From Oehlia diaphana (lineage: Eukaryota; Glomeromycota; Glomeromycetes; Glomerales; Glomeraceae), in contig QZLH01000260.1 in NCBI GenBank assembly GCA_003833135.1, forward strand, positions 42,477-106,476: a DNA stretch of 64,000 nt, in the 5' to 3' direction. Under the pieces are notes generated by a model. It ran no database searches, was not told the origin of the DNA, and worked only from the letters and a program-made list of their open reading frames with translations. Positions within the stretch are counted from its first letter, which is position 1, and each line of letters starts with the position of its first letter. Below are positions 1-12,597 of this stretch, piece after piece. Made by a program: the position numbers and the translations under genes.

Positions 1-1029
1 AATGTAGCTAATCGCATTTCTTTCTTGGCTCGGCATTCGGTTGGTCACATTTTCCGGGTGGGTCAGACAATTTGTACAACGTGAGCTAAAATTTTTTGGG
101 GTTTTTTGAGTCGAAACACAAATAAAGGTTATTAACAACCAATCAGGAACGAGATAAAGAGTATTTTTTATGTGTCTTTACGGGTTTTCTTTAACCATTT
201 TTTTCACAAACGAACCACGCCGCTCTCAACCTAAATCACGTCGCAAATATCTTCACTATAAGTTCAAAGTTTAAAAATTTCTGGAAGCATCTTCATAAAT
301 CTAATATCATTAAAAGAAGGCAAAACATACAGTATGATATTGAAATCATATATATGAAGATACAAGTAACAAGCTTTATTAAAGTTGGTAAATCAAGCAT
401 AAAAATTTCAGATTATACGTAATTTATAAATTATTGTAAAAATAGTTGCAGTATAATAAGTCAACTCAATAAAAGTTGACCTAAATTTTCAAATCTGCAA
501 TATGTTAAAATTTGTAAAAAATTATTATTTTATTACTTTTATAACAACACATTTAAAAATTAATACTTTTTACACACTTTATTACGATAAAATCAATTTA
601 AATGAGCAAATAATTTTTTAATAAAATGATTTTCAATTTCGAACGCACATAAAAAAAGTAAAAAAAAGTACTAATTACTTCATAAATATTCAAACTAGTT
701 ATAATAAAAATTAATATTTAAAACAATCTTACACCTGTTTAATGAATATGACACATTTGAATAATTTCCATGTTTTGAGGCCATGCATTCAACGCACCGA
801 CAAATCATGGGTCGCATTGATAAATCATTTTACCGCAATTAATTTAATCGACCTTTTGCTGACACAACATTTTACCGACAATCATTTAACCGACAGGTAC
901 ATTATACCGACATTTGAGTGGTTCCATAACTGCTGAACAACTTAAGCCTATATTGTAAAATGACTCATGTTATTAACTCGTTTCATTTAATTGAAGTTTC
1001 AGAATCTAATAAAAAAGTTACGAAATATA
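1..1029. other. AT-rich intergenic DNA, no gene seen
   Basis: No convincing coding sequence is visible. Open frames here are short and of low-complexity composition. Between about 775 and 930 the sequence repeatedly returns to an ACCGACA-like motif (near 798, 877, 889 and 908), which looks like decayed repeat DNA rather than a gene. Confidence 0.6.
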
Positions 1030-1348
1030 GAAAATTTTTATTGTCGGGTACTCGGGTTAGTCGAGTTATTAGAAAAGATATATAACACGTGACATATATA
1101 TACATAAATGATGGCGTAATATAAAGTATAATAAAGTATAATTGTATATACTATATAATGTAATTATGTTTTAATTAGTATACTAACCCTTTCGGGTGTT
1201 GCCGCCTTTGGTCGAAAAAAATGGAAATCGAACGGGATCTTCACCCAAGTATACCCATGATAGTCATCATATATATTTTGTATCTTTTCCAATAACACGA
1301 CTAGCCGAGTATCCCGAGTACCCGACAATCCCGACAATAAAAATTTTC
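1030..1348. mobile_element. MITE-like inverted-repeat element with ~60-bp arms
   Basis: The left arm starts GAAAATTTTTATTGTCGGG and the right arm ends in its reverse complement. Homology between the arms continues inward for about 60 bases through the GTACTCGGG, TAGTCG and AAAAGATA blocks, with one extra GGGATTGTC step in the right arm. The interior is about 200 bases and has no transposase. No clear target-site duplication is visible. A non-autonomous DNA transposon is the likeliest reading; superfamily not assigned. Confidence 0.6.
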
Positions 1349-3480
1349 AAGTGTCCACTATATGTCGAATTTTGCTGTAAATATTGGGAAAAAATAATTG
1401 TTATAACGGTATACATAAAAAATAGAGTACGTAGTAGTGTAAACATGTGACTTTACTTTACATACTTAGCCAATCTACGTTACTCAGGATTCAGTCAAAC
1501 TAATACAAAATAATTTAAGCTCCAGTTTATTCATTTGGTTTATTCTGTGGCGTCTTTTAACGTGGTAATATTTTATTTTTATTTCAAACAGTCCAAATTT
1601 AAATATTGAATGGATAAGCATATCCACTTACATGCGTTCTCTGTTTGATAAATTTAGTAAAATTCATACATATTATTCGGATGTTACATTACAATTTCTA
1701 GATATTCATTACCTACTTATCGAAAAGACAAATCATGAATGGACATTTTACTGAAACGACATTATCCCGAGTAATATAATATATCGATCCCCGAAAGATA
1801 TTCTGAAAATCGATTTACAATGATTTACTTAAATGTTTGAATAATAGAAAAAAAATATTTTATAGTTGTGCTACAGTGCACCAAATATAAATTTATATTA
1901 AACCATGTACAATACATAAGTCTTCATTAAAAGATATATCTATAAATATAATCTCGAGATAATCTTCGAGTCTGTAAATAATTAATAAATTTAATCTAAA
2001 CGTCCATTTAAATATCTTTATAGAAGACAAGATACTCAATTCATTCTTTTTATTCTTCTTTTTTTTTTATTTATTAACATAATTGTGCTTAATGTGTGAT
2101 TTACATTCTTTTTTCTTTTTCAAGAAAATAAAAATATATATATAAATATATATTTTTTGTAAGAAAAATCGGCTTATTGCATTAATATATTATGAAAATC
2201 CGAGCGTTTTTATATTAATAGAAAACATACGGTTATTTTGTGTCAAATGAGTTATTAAACTAACTTTTATTAACATAGAATGGACAAATTAAAATATGAA
2301 TTCGCATATATAATAAAATATATTGATCTAAAAATAGAATTAATCTAAATCGATTTTAATCAAATAATGTAGATATTAGATTAACCTTACCTTCCTTATG
2401 TTCATCTCAAACCTAAACCAAAAATATCATAATATTAATAATAAACAATTGAAGAACGGCTCAATCATATTAATTAGGAAGTAAATATCACATTTTGAGG
2501 GCTAAATGATTGTTTATATTGTATACATTGTATTCGTTGTATTAATACTATATTAGTGATTAAATAGATCATTACAAATACTTTATCACATAATACATCA
2601 TTCGTGATTAAGTGATTAAACATGATATACATAAATAATTATTATATAATATATTTATCATGTAATATGTTCTATTTCATAATTCGGATATTACCCGTGA
2701 CACTAAATCTCGTGAATGAACTTGGACAAAGAAAACAAGGATTTAGAGGATGATTATGGAAAGAATACCCTAACTAATATGATTCAAATTGCGATTGTAA
2801 TGATTGTAATCGAAAAAATGAGCGTTAGAATCCATTAGAACTAATATTTTTTAATGGATGTCTTAAAATTATACAGCACTAAACAAAGAAAATTCGGTCT
2901 GTGCCAATACTTTGTAAGGTTATCGCGTTGCGCGACGACTTTTATCACTAATAAAGAGAGTTATTAATAAAAAAAAAAAGAAAAAAAGAAAATTCCGCAA
3001 ATAAAATATAACACAAAAAAAAAAAGTTTTTTTTTCAGCGTGAAAGATCGTAAGCAAAGAAAAAAAACGCAGAAATTGTTTAATAAAATTACAAGATTTA
3101 ATCTTTTTTTTTTTTTATTAATGAAAGTTAAATTTTAATGATCATAAATTTTGAAATAATGCTTTAAGCCCTTAGAAATTGAATATACATTGCAAAAAAG
3201 TTTTCAAAACTACGAAAAAATTGTTAAATAAGTCTTACTTATAGAAATTTTTATTATAAAAGTATGTATATGTAAATAATTACACTTGAAGTTATAGAAG
3301 AAAATGAAGTTACGAAAATTTATGATAATTTACGATAATTATAATGTTTTTTTTTTTTCCACCACAGCATCGACCAAATGTCTTTTTTTTTAAAAAAAAA
3401 TCCCTTATATCCCTCGTATTTTTTATATCTAAACTATCGAATAAAAAAAGTTTTTTGAAAGTGAATAACACATTTTTAAT
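1349..3480. other. AT-rich intergenic DNA, no gene seen
   Basis: About 2.1 kb of AT-rich sequence with poly-A and poly-T runs and no open frame that resembles a gene. No RNA gene or recognisable repeat could be supported by eye. Confidence 0.6.
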
Positions 3481-4071
3481 TCATAATTGAGATGGCATTT
3501 GCAAACTATTTAAAGAAAAATAATTTAATTGACGCATTTCTAAAATATTCGAAGTAGTAGTAATTAGAGTATTCGGAGTTATTGGGGTAGTAGCAGGTAC
3601 AGAAATGACTCTGTACTCAAATTTAAAGATTTCACAAGTATTTGAAGTATTTTCTTGAAGAGAGTCGAAAGTAACAGTATTAAATGTATATGAATAATTG
3701 TCCGGAATAGATTGTGTTGGAATAGATTGTGGTAAACAGTGATTCGAAGTTGGAATAAAATTAAAATTATTCGTAAATTGTTCATTAGACGGTATAGGCG
3801 TTATGGGAGTTTGTTGATAATTTTGATTAGAAGGGTTATCGAAAGTCGAATATTCTTCATCATCCATAGCGAAAAGTTCGTTAAAAAAATCGCCATACGT
3901 ATTATCACAATTATTACCATTAGTATTTAATGAAGGATCTTGCGCTTGAATATCGGTTGTTTGTGGTTGTACACCACTTATATTACCGTAATAGTTGTAA
4001 AAATCGTTAATGAGTTCAGTAAGCTCAGATTCGTTTAAGAATCCATCTTGCAAAAGATTATTATTTTCCAT
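3481..4071 (-). CDS. Hypothetical Asn/Thr/Gln-rich acidic protein, 196 aa
   Basis: I do not recognise this gene. It is a single uninterrupted frame of 196 residues starting MENNNLLQDGF and ending QMPSQL. The N-terminal ~75 residues are acidic and rich in Asn and aromatic residues (ELTELINDFYNYYGN; FFNELFAMDDEEYSTFD). The middle is Asn/Thr/Pro/Gln-rich and looks disordered; the last 50 residues are Thr/Ile-rich. There is no signal peptide, membrane segment or zinc-binding pattern. Acidic-aromatic stretches in an Asn-rich protein would suit a transcription activation region, but that is only a compositional resemblance. It stands alone, flanked by AT-rich DNA, and may be an orphan or a truncated gene. 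Confidence 0.5.
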   Translation of the reverse strand: MENNNLLQDGFLNESELTELINDFYNYYGNISGVQPQTTDIQAQDPSLNTNGNNCDNTYGDFFNELFAMDDEEYSTFDNPSNQNYQQTPITPIPSNEQFTNNFNFIPTSNHCLPQSIPTQSIPDNYSYTFNTVTFDSLQENTSNTCEIFKFEYRVISVPATTPITPNTLITTTSNILEMRQLNYFSLNSLQMPSQL

Positions 4072-4167
4072 TTTTTCTACTTGGTGAATTTAAAAAACTA
4101 CTCGGTGAATTGAAAAAAAAAGAGTAAAGAAATTTTTAAATAATAAGGATTTTTTTTTTTTTTTTTT

Positions 4168-4263
4168 GAGGCGAAAACGAAAAATTTTAAAGATCTTTGT
4201 TAAAAATATTTGCTTATATGCAAAAAATAAAATTTAAAAAAGTTATACTGTACAGATAAAAGT
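4168..4263. repeat. 96-bp block, copy 1 of 2
   Basis: Begins GAGGCGAAAACGAAAAATTT and ends at ...CAGATAAAAGT. The same 96 bases recur at 5353-5448 with a single difference (C at 4213 against A). Both copies follow a T homopolymer run, and the second abuts the assembly gap. Confidence 0.9.
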
Positions 4264-5291
4264 TTTTTCTGAAGATTTCTTCGTCGGTCGAAAACTTTGG
4301 ATATTTATAAAAAATGGAACTTTAAAAAATAGAAAGAATGGACAATTATTAGATGTGACTTTACAGGAGGTGACCCAATCATTTAAAGTTTTATGATTTT
4401 ATCAGATAAACTTTAAATTTTTGCATAACTCCGTGTAGTGTGGCCAATGATTTCCTTTTTAAATAAATACAATATTACAATAATATTATCATTACATTTT
4501 TTTACCTATTTTACTCAATAATTGATAATTTTTCTAACTAAGAAATGAAACGAATGAACTAAAACGGTCGATCTTGCCTAAAGTTGATTTTCAACATGAT
4601 GAAACATTAAACACATTATGAGACATTTCTCCTGGATACAATCATATCAACCCAGTATCTCGGAATATAAATCGGTGTAATAATATCAATGTATCCGGAG
4701 CTTGTTTTCTTGTTTCGAACAATCTTCAATATATTGTTATTTCTTTTTCCTTTTTCTTTCTCTTTTTAATATTATCTTCTCTCTCTTTTTTTTTCCGCTA
4801 AATTTAAAACTCATTTCTTTGTGTTTTAATATTACTTTCTTCATTTCCTTATTAGTTTATTTTTTTCTAAAAACTAAAAATAAAATTGATATATCATATT
4901 AAAGCTTTATTTAGGTTGTAATGTGATTAAAAAATTTTTACCCTTCATAAATTGTTGATCCATCATTAATCTATTTTTATATATTGTGACACAGAACTTT
5001 CTTTCGATGATCATCCAATTAAAAAAAGAAATTTAGACCGTGAACGATAAATTTAAAAAAATAAGGTGATTGAGAGAAAAAAAAAAAAAATATGTGTGTT
5101 ATTGGATTAATTCCTTTTTTCATTTAAATGGAAATGAAGTCATTTAATTTTTAATTAATAACGCACATATTCATGGATTTAAGATCTTATTCAATTTATG
5201 AAATTTAATTTATTTATTTATTTATTTATTTATTTAAAAAAAAAAAAATTTATTATTATTATTTTCAAGGATTGTTCTTTAAAAAAAAAAA

Positions 5292-5333
<42 letters not shown>

Positions 5334-5352
5334 TTTTTTTTTTTTTTTTTTT
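4264..5352. other. AT-rich intergenic DNA with homopolymer runs, no gene seen
   Basis: No coding sequence supported. The stretch from about 5215 to 5352 is largely TTTA repeats followed by alternating poly-A and poly-T runs, which any six-frame translation turns into Lys/Phe strings. Confidence 0.6.
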
Positions 5353-5448
5353 GAGGCGAAAACGAAAAATTTTAAAGATCTTTGTTAAAAATATTTGATT
5401 ATATGCAAAAAATAAAATTTAAAAAAGTTATACTGTACAGATAAAAGT
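5353..5448. repeat. 96-bp block, copy 2 of 2, adjoining the gap
   Basis: Matches 4168-4263 at 95 of 96 positions and stops exactly where the N run begins. This is either a genuine local duplication or the same locus assembled twice across a homopolymer. Confidence 0.9.
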
Positions 5449-5918
5449 NNNNNNNNNNNNNNNNNNNNNNNNNNNNNNNNNNNNNNNNNNNNNNNNNNNN
5501 NNNNNNNNNNNNNNNNNNNNNNNNNNNNNNNNNNNNNNNNNNNNNNNNNNNNNNNNNNNNNNNNNNNNNNNNNNNNNNNNNNNNNNNNNNNNNNNNNNNN
5601 NNNNNNNNNNNNNNNNNNNNNNNNNNNNNNNNNNNNNNNNNNNNNNNNNNNNNNNNNNNNNNNNNNNNNNNNNNNNNNNNNNNNNNNNNNNNNNNNNNNN
5701 NNNNNNNNNNNNNNNNNNNNNNNNNNNNNNNNNNNNNNNNNNNNNNNNNNNNNNNNNNNNNNNNNNNNNNNNNNNNNNNNNNNNNNNNNNNNNNNNNNNN
5801 NNNNNNNNNNNNNNNNNNNNNNNNNNNNNNNNNNNNNNNNNNNNNNNNNNNNNNNNNNNNNNNNNNNNNNNNNNNNNNNNNNNNNNNNNNNNNNNNNNNN
5901 NNNNNNNNNNNNNNNNNN
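5449..5918. other. Assembly gap (470 N)
   Basis: An unbroken run of N. It is bordered on the right by alternating poly-A and poly-T tracts, a usual cause of assembly failure. Frames that read through it are meaningless. Confidence 1.
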
Positions 5919-7489
5919 AAAAAAAAAAAAAATTTTTTTTTTTTTTTTTTAAAGTTTTTTTTTTAAAAAAAAAAATTTTTTTTTTTTTTTTTTTTTTTTT
6001 AAAGAAAAAAAAAGAAATTCTATTTAATTGGCGGAGTATAAGGAGGTCATAATGTCTTACCTTTGAATAATAAATAAAGGGGGAGGGAGATAAAGTTTCA
6101 ACTAAAAAGGTTATAGTTATCAAATTAAAGATATTAATTTTTTTTAATGAGAAACAAGTAAAATAAAAAAGAGCGTCTCTTTTTCTAATGTAATGAATTT
6201 TACTCAAATATATTTACTCAAATTAAAGTTTTTATTTTTCAATGTATCAATCATTTTTACTTTTTCGTTATAATACGCAGAAAAATAAACTGTCCATTTC
6301 GTCCAAATATGTTAAAGGAGACGGTCAATCATTTTCTTATTTTTAAACGCTCCCTGCAGAAATTTTATGTATGACCGCATGTTCATGTTTCACATGAAAT
6401 TTGACGCAGCAAATATTTTATCAAATAATTTTTTTTTTTTTTTTTTTTTAAGGAACTCGTTCAAAATCTTAGTTATCTTACTTAATTCGATTCATCCATT
6501 AATCCTATTATTGTATTTTTTGTAATTTTTTCTTTTTCTAAAAAAAAAATATGTTGTTTAACCATGATGAATATTTGTATTTTTCATATATGGTTTATTA
6601 ATTTTTGAAAATTCTTTTTTTTTCATGGTTTTTTTTTTGGCGAAATTTCCATATTTGGTGTTATAATGTAAAATTTTTTGTGCTAATCAAATTATTTGTT
6701 ATTGTTCAGTGTACACTGACCGACATGATTTACAACTAATTTGTTAAGAGCACGGGTACACTGTTTACATTAATTTAATATTTTGTATCATTTTTTTTCG
6801 GATGAAAAAATAAACAAATATAAGAATACCATCAGTGTCATATTTTTTACGGACAGTTAGTTATGTTCAATAATTTTTTTTATTATATTTTTATTTTTTT
6901 TTTAAAAAAAAGAAAATTTTTTTTCATTCGTATTTGTTTTCATTCATATTTACAATATGAAAAATTAATAAAAAAATTGAAATTCCTTTATATGTATGTC
7001 CTTAATATCGAATTATTAGTTATTTAGAAAAATGTTAATGTTTCAATTTACCATAATATTCGGTATGTTGAGTCACGTGATATTCTATTGTTTTCGACTG
7101 CGCCACATAATACAATGTAAGTCGTAGTTTGTGAAACATGTTTCAAGAAATTTGGGTCTTTGGACTAATATAAAATGGGTTGGAAATTTTTTCCTTTTGA
7201 ACAAATTATAGAAGTTTCTATACAGAAAAATGAATATTATATAATTGATATAATTGATAAAAATTGAAACATTTATATTAACATTATTAAAACTTCTTTT
7301 TTAAGTCAAACGATACAAAAACTCAAAACTCAAATGAAAGATATGTAAAAAATAAAACAAATGTATAACCTTAAAGGAAATTCACCAATTAAAGGCGATT
7401 CTTAATCAATTAAAACAATGTTATTTCCGATTTTATCAATACATATATCAGATATTCGTAGCAATAAACACCATTTTATAAAGGTAGGA
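5919..7489. other. AT-rich intergenic DNA, no gene seen
   Basis: After the homopolymer tracts that follow the gap, no frame of gene-like composition is present and no RNA gene is recognisable. Confidence 0.6.
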
Positions 7490-8388
7490 CATTTAAGATT
7501 ATTTCAACTTGATTTTTTTTGTTTAACATTCGAAAGAGTTTGAAGGGGGAAGGGGAGGTTTTCATTAAACAAGCTAAGCGAAATAAACATAAATTTCAGA
7601 AAATTCGGAAGATCGTAATTTAAATTTGAAAAAACATAAATGTTGTGATAATTGTGATAAATTTAAAAAAAAATAAAGGGGTTAAACAAACAATCAACTA
7701 AGATATATGTTTCAATTCGCAAACATCTTTAATTATTCAAAGATGTCAATATACCGGTAAACAATTTAATCATTTATTTATTTTATTGTTGTCGTTAAAG
7801 ATTATTTTTTATTGTAAAAAAAATTTTAATTTTAAACAATTGTTTACTACTAGATCAATTTCATTATCAAGAAAAATAACGTAATATTTATCGGAATTTA
7901 ATTAATCAATTATTGTCTATATTAATAAAAAGAATGGTTTGAAAATGTTTCAGTTTGAAAGACAATAATGAAAAAATTAAACTTTAGTACAATGGGCTGA
8001 TATATCAAAATTTTTATTATATCATCATTATTTAATTTGAATTTTTGGCCTTAATAAAGAACATGCATATTTGTATATTCTAAAAAAAGGCTAAAGGTTT
8101 ATAAGGGAAAAAAAATGTTTGAAATGAAAAAATTACAGTAAATGTTTAATTAGTATTAAATTATTCAATTATTCCATTAATTTAATTAAATTTATGTTTT
8201 TAGATTATTTTACGAAAGAAATCGAATTAGGAATTATTCGATCTACTGTAGTTCGAATATATAGGAACACGTAATCAAGTATGATTGTTGGCCATAACTA
8301 TGAAGATCTTGATTCCGGGAAAGTTACTGATATAATTATTAGATGTTAGATGAAGTTATAGTTCGATAATTAGGTGACCAATACTGAG

Positions 8389-8597
8389 GTTGTTTCAACT
8401 TGATTGTTTGTTTACGTCCGAAAAGTTTGAAGGGGGAGGGAAGTTTTCATTAAACAAACTAAGCGAAATAAACATAAATTTCAAAAAATTTCAGGAAGAT
8501 CGTAATTTAAATTTGAAGTGATATTTAAAACATATATGTTGTGATAAGATTTTTTTTAAAAAAATAAAGGGGTTAAACAAACAATCAAGTTGGAACG
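8389..8597. mobile_element. MITE-like hairpin inside the 0.9-kb units (best copy)
   Basis: Within unit 2 the left end TTTCAACTTGATTGTTTGTT is mirrored by AACAAACAATCAAGTTGGAA about 200 bases later, giving ~25-bp inverted ends around an AAGCGAAATAAACATAAATT core. Equivalent pairs occur in unit 1 (about 7497-7700) and, split by insertions, in unit 4. Unit 3 is shortened. This suggests a small DNA transposon that became part of the tandem unit. Confidence 0.55.
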
Positions 8598-10161
8598 GTC
8601 TATCAATTTGCAACATCTTTAATTATTCAAGATTGTTCAATCTACCGGTAAACAATTTAATCATTTTTTAAAATTTATTTATTTTATTGTTGTCGTTAAA
8701 GATATTTTTGATCGTAAGAAAATTTAATTTTAATTTATTTTTAAACAATTGTTTACTAGATCAATTACATTATCAAGAAAATAACGTAATATTTATTCGG
8801 AATTTAATCAATTATTGTCTATATTAATAAAAAGAATGTTTTGACATTGTTTCAGTTGAAGACAATAATGAAAATTTTAAACTTTAATACAATGAGCCGC
8901 CGATATATCAAAATTTTTATTATATTATAATTATTTAATTTTTGGCCTTAATAAAGAACCAAGGTTCTATTTGCATATTCTAATAAAAGGCTAAAGGTTT
9001 ATAAAGGAAAAAATGTTTGAAAAGAAATCACAGTAAATAATGTTTTATTTAATTAGTACTAAATTATTCAATTATTCCATTAATTTAATTAAATTTATGT
9101 TTTTAGATTATTTTACGAAAGAAATCGAATTAGGAATTACTCGATCTACTGTAGTTCGAATATATAGGAACACGTAATCAAGTATGATTGTTGATTAATT
9201 TTGGCCATAACTATGAAGATCTTAATTCCGGCTGAAGTTACAATAGCTATTAGATGGAAGTACGGACCAATACTGAGGTTGTTTTAACTTGATTGCTTGT
9301 TTTTTAACGTCCGCGTTTTCATTAAACAAATTAAGCGAAATAAACATAAATTTCAGAAAATTTAATTTAATTTTAAAACATATATGTTGTTACAAATTAA
9401 GAATTTTTTTTAAAAAAATAGACAATCAAGTTGGCAACGTGATTTTTAATTATTCAAGATGTTCAATCTACCGGTAAACAATTTAATCATTTTTTAAAAT
9501 TTTATTTATTTTATTGTCGTCGTTTAAGATTATTTTTTTATTGTAAGAAAATTTTAATTTTAATTTATTTTTAAACAATTATTTACTAGATCAATTTCAT
9601 TATCAAGAAAATAACGTAATATTTATTAATCAATTATTGTCCATATTAACAAAAAGAATGTTTTGAAAATGTTTCAGTTGAAGTCAATAATGAAAAAATT
9701 AAATTTTAATACAATGGGCTGATATACCAAAAATTTTATTATATCCTCATTATTTAATTTGAATTTTTTCCTTTAGTAACGAAAGAAATATTATTTGCAT
9801 ATTGAAAAAAGACTAAAGATTTATAAAGGTGAAATGAAAATTACACTAAATGATGTTTATTTAATTGGCATTAACTTATTTAATTATTCCGTTAATTTAA
9901 TTAAATTTGTTTCTTTATATATTATTTTATGAAAAAAAATCGAATTAGAAATTACGCAGTTAATTTCGATATACTGAGAACACGTGATCAAGTACAATTG
10001 TGATTAATTTTGACCATAACTATGAAGATCTTAATTCCGGCTGAAGTTACAATAGATGTTAGATGGAAGTATAGTTCGCTCATTAAGTGACCAATATTGA
10101 AGTTGTTTCAACTTGATTGTTTGTTCAACGTCCGAAAAGGTTTAGGGAGAAGAGGCGTTTT

Positions 10162-11155
10162 TAGTGCTCCTACCGGGTCAAGTCGGGTCGGGTTTTGAGA
10201 ATATATTCGACCCGATCTGAAGTGAAAAAGGAGGGACTCGTATATGTTCAGGTCACACAATTTTATAACCCGAAATCGACTTGACCCGAGTATAGCTTAA
10301 CCCGTATAACCCGGGTTCAAACTCGAATTTTTGGTTAATCAATATAAGAAAATTGACCTACAAGATGATGACAATGATCATCATGTAGGTTGCACAACTT
10401 TTATCTATCATTGCAATACGAATTTAAAGTTACAGTATTATTCAATTACATTCAATATAAACTTCATTTAAACTTAAAAGAATTTACATTATATATAATT
10501 AACTATTTAATTAAGATTGGAATTAAAATTCAAAATTCTATTAAATGCATCAATAGTAACTCAATAATACTTTGTTTCTGCCAGAATTTCAAGCACATGC
10601 ATGCTCTAATTGTTTCGTTTTAACTTTTTTTTTTTTACAAGCGTAAACGCATTTCTTTATTCAGTAAGTGTGAAAGAGAACAAACTACAAGTTAAATACA
10701 TAGAAATACATTGAAATTGAATGACGTCAAGCACCAATCTCTCCATACCAAGCACTTCAGCCTACCACGTGGTCCCCTCACGAACACCTTTAATTACTGC
10801 ACAACTACAACGAAACTATTTCTTTACATGTCTACATCTACCGCCTCTACCTCTACCAATACTACCTGGCTTTTTACCTTTTTCTTTTTTTGGTATATAT
10901 TGTCCATTCCTCTTCATCACTATCTTCACTTTCCGCCTTGTTTCATTTTAACTTAATAAAGGTGCAAAAATTGGATAACCAAATTGATTATTCGGGTTAA
11001 TCCGGGTTAAAACCCGGGTCAAGGAAATATATGACCCGACCCGTCGGGTCGGGTCATGCGGGTCACGAGTCACTCAAAATTACAAGTATCGACCCGATTT
11101 AAAAGTCGAGTCGGGTCAAAATAACCCGGGTTAACTCGGATTATTCGGAGCACTA
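10162..11155. mobile_element. Non-autonomous hAT-type element, 994 bp, perfect 8-bp target duplication
   Basis: The element starts TAGTGCTCC and ends GGAGCACTA, a perfect 9-bp terminal inverted repeat. GGCGTTTT stands directly outside both ends (10154-10161 and 11156-11163), an exact 8-bp target-site duplication as made by hAT transposases. Subterminal DNA is packed with GGGTCGGG/CCCGACCC blocks in both orientations, which fits subterminal transposase-binding repeats. The interior has no transposase. It splits unit 4 of the 0.9-kb array; the uninterrupted version of the site is visible in unit 2 near 8447. Confidence 0.88.
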
Positions 11156-11240
11156 GGCGTTTTCATTAAACAAACTAAGCGAAATAAACATAAATTTCAG
11201 AAAATTTCAGAAGATCGTAATTTAAATTTGAAGGAGCATA

Positions 11241-11435
11241 CAGTCAAAGCTCGTTATAGTGAATCTCGTTATAGTGAACATTAAGTAAAATCGCGTTATA
11301 GTGACCTATTAATTTTTTTCTTTATAATTAATTTCTCTCGATATAGTGAATTTTCTTAATAAATCTTGTTATAGTGAAAAAAAGGGAAAAAATTACATAG
11401 TGGAACGGAAAGTTCACTATAACGATCTTTGACTG
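11241..11435. mobile_element. Pogo/Tc1-mariner-type MITE, 195 bp, TA target
   Basis: Terminal inverted repeats CAGTCAAAGCTCGTTATAGT and, at the right, ACTATAACGATCTTTGACTG match over about 23 bases with one mismatch. TA dinucleotides flank both ends (11239-11240 and 11436-11437). CAG termini with CTCGTTATA-like internal ends and TA duplication are typical of pogo/Tigger-like elements. The interior repeats GTTATAGTGAA several times and encodes nothing. It sits in unit 4 of the array, about 80 bases from the hAT element. Confidence 0.85.
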
Positions 11436-12107
11436 TATGTTGCTATATGTTTATCAAATTTAGATTTGAAAAATATAGGGGTTAAACAAACAACCAAATT
11501 GGAACGGTCTAAAATATATGTTTCAATCCGCAACGTCTTTAAGGAATTCGAGGTGTCGATCTACCGGTAAACAATTTTATGGCGTTAAAGATTATTTTTT
11601 TTTTTTTTGTAAGAAAATTTTAATTTATTTTATTTTTAAATAATTGTTTAGATCCATTTTATTATCATAAAAATATAACATAGCATCCATCTGTATTTAC
11701 TTAATCATTTATTGTCTATATTATTAATATTCATGTTTTGAAAATGTTTCAGTTGAAGTGACCGAACTATCAGAGTATCAGTTATTGGATAATCTAACAG
11801 CTATTAATTATATCAGTATCTTTAGCCGGAATTAAGATTTTTTTATTTTATTTTTACTTTAGAAAGGCAAATGGTATGGTCAAATTATACAATAAATTCT
11901 GGAAGTAACTGAACATAAAGAGACGTAAAGTCTATCTAAAAAAAATCTGACTAATAAATTATATCCATCAAGGACCCACCTTCGTTTGTTATAAAATAAA
12001 AAAAAAGCAAACACAAACTAACAGTATTAGTATGATAGCTAAAATACACTGGAGAGGAATAAACAATTAAAAGAAAGTCCAATCTAAAATCCAGGCCGTA
12101 TTAGTCT

Positions 12108-12210
12108 CTATAAAAATTTTTTAGAAAATTGATCACATGTCTGAGTTTTTCTGGAGCAAAAACTAGAAAAATGATCATTAATTGGAGTTTTTTCCAGAAA
12201 ATTTTTATAG
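12108..12210. mobile_element. Short MITE, family with CTATAAAAATTTT ends, copy 1
   Basis: Begins CTATAAAAATTTT and ends AAAATTTTTATAG, so the ends are perfect inverted repeats of 13 bases. The interior contains TGATCACATGTCTGAGTTTT, AAAACTAGAAAAATGATCAT and TTGGAGTTTTTTCCAG. A closely similar sequence lies at 49877-49980 and a more distant one at 13458-13560. Confidence 0.75.
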
Positions 12211-12374
12211 GGAGTCTTTCAGACATTGGTGCTAAGCGCAACTACTGTTAGGCATAGAATGGTACTTTTATTAGAAACTTTGGTGTTATTTCGCGAACGA
12301 AAAATCAGCCGAATTAATTAAGATCTATTTTTATTTTTATTTTTATTTTTACTTCAAAGAAAGGCAATATCTGC

Positions 12375-12597
12375 TGATACAATGCCGGAATTAGTTATGG
12401 CCAAAATTAATCAACAATTGTACCTGATCACGTGTTCCCAGTATATCGAAATTAGCTGCGTAATATCTAATTCGATTTCTTTCGTAAAATAATCTAAAGA
12501 AACATAAATTTAATCAAATTAACGGAATAATTAAATAATTAAATACTATTAAATAAAACAGCATTTACTTTTCAAACAATTTTTCCTTTATAACCCT
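12375..12597 (-). repeat. Inverted copy of the end of the 0.9-kb unit
   Basis: Read on the minus strand this stretch follows the final quarter of the 0.9-kb unit, from the ATAAAGGAAAAAT block through TTTTACGAAAGAAATCGAAT and GGCCATAACTA to TTCCGGCAT. Shorter inverted scraps with GCCGGAATTAAGAT occur near 11825. The following bases (from ~12597) are again in direct orientation, so a local inversion lies inside the array. Confidence 0.7.

Noticed and set aside
1222..1262. tRNA-like B-box (minus-strand CGTTCGATTTCC) with a following T run
   Set aside because: No acceptable A box or cloverleaf could be drawn; it sits inside an inverted-repeat element. At most a hint of SINE ancestry.
4702..4902. 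Plus-strand Phe/Leu/Ile-rich frame
   Set aside because: Pyrimidine-rich noncoding DNA; no protein-like pattern.
5428..6207. Minus-strand open frame of 259 codons through the N run
   Set aside because: It exists only because N and homopolymer tracts contain no stops; the translated part is Lys/Phe strings.
10711..10956. Plus-strand frames inside the hAT element
   Set aside because: Low-complexity, lie within a non-autonomous element, and antisense to an RGG-like run; no transposase motifs.
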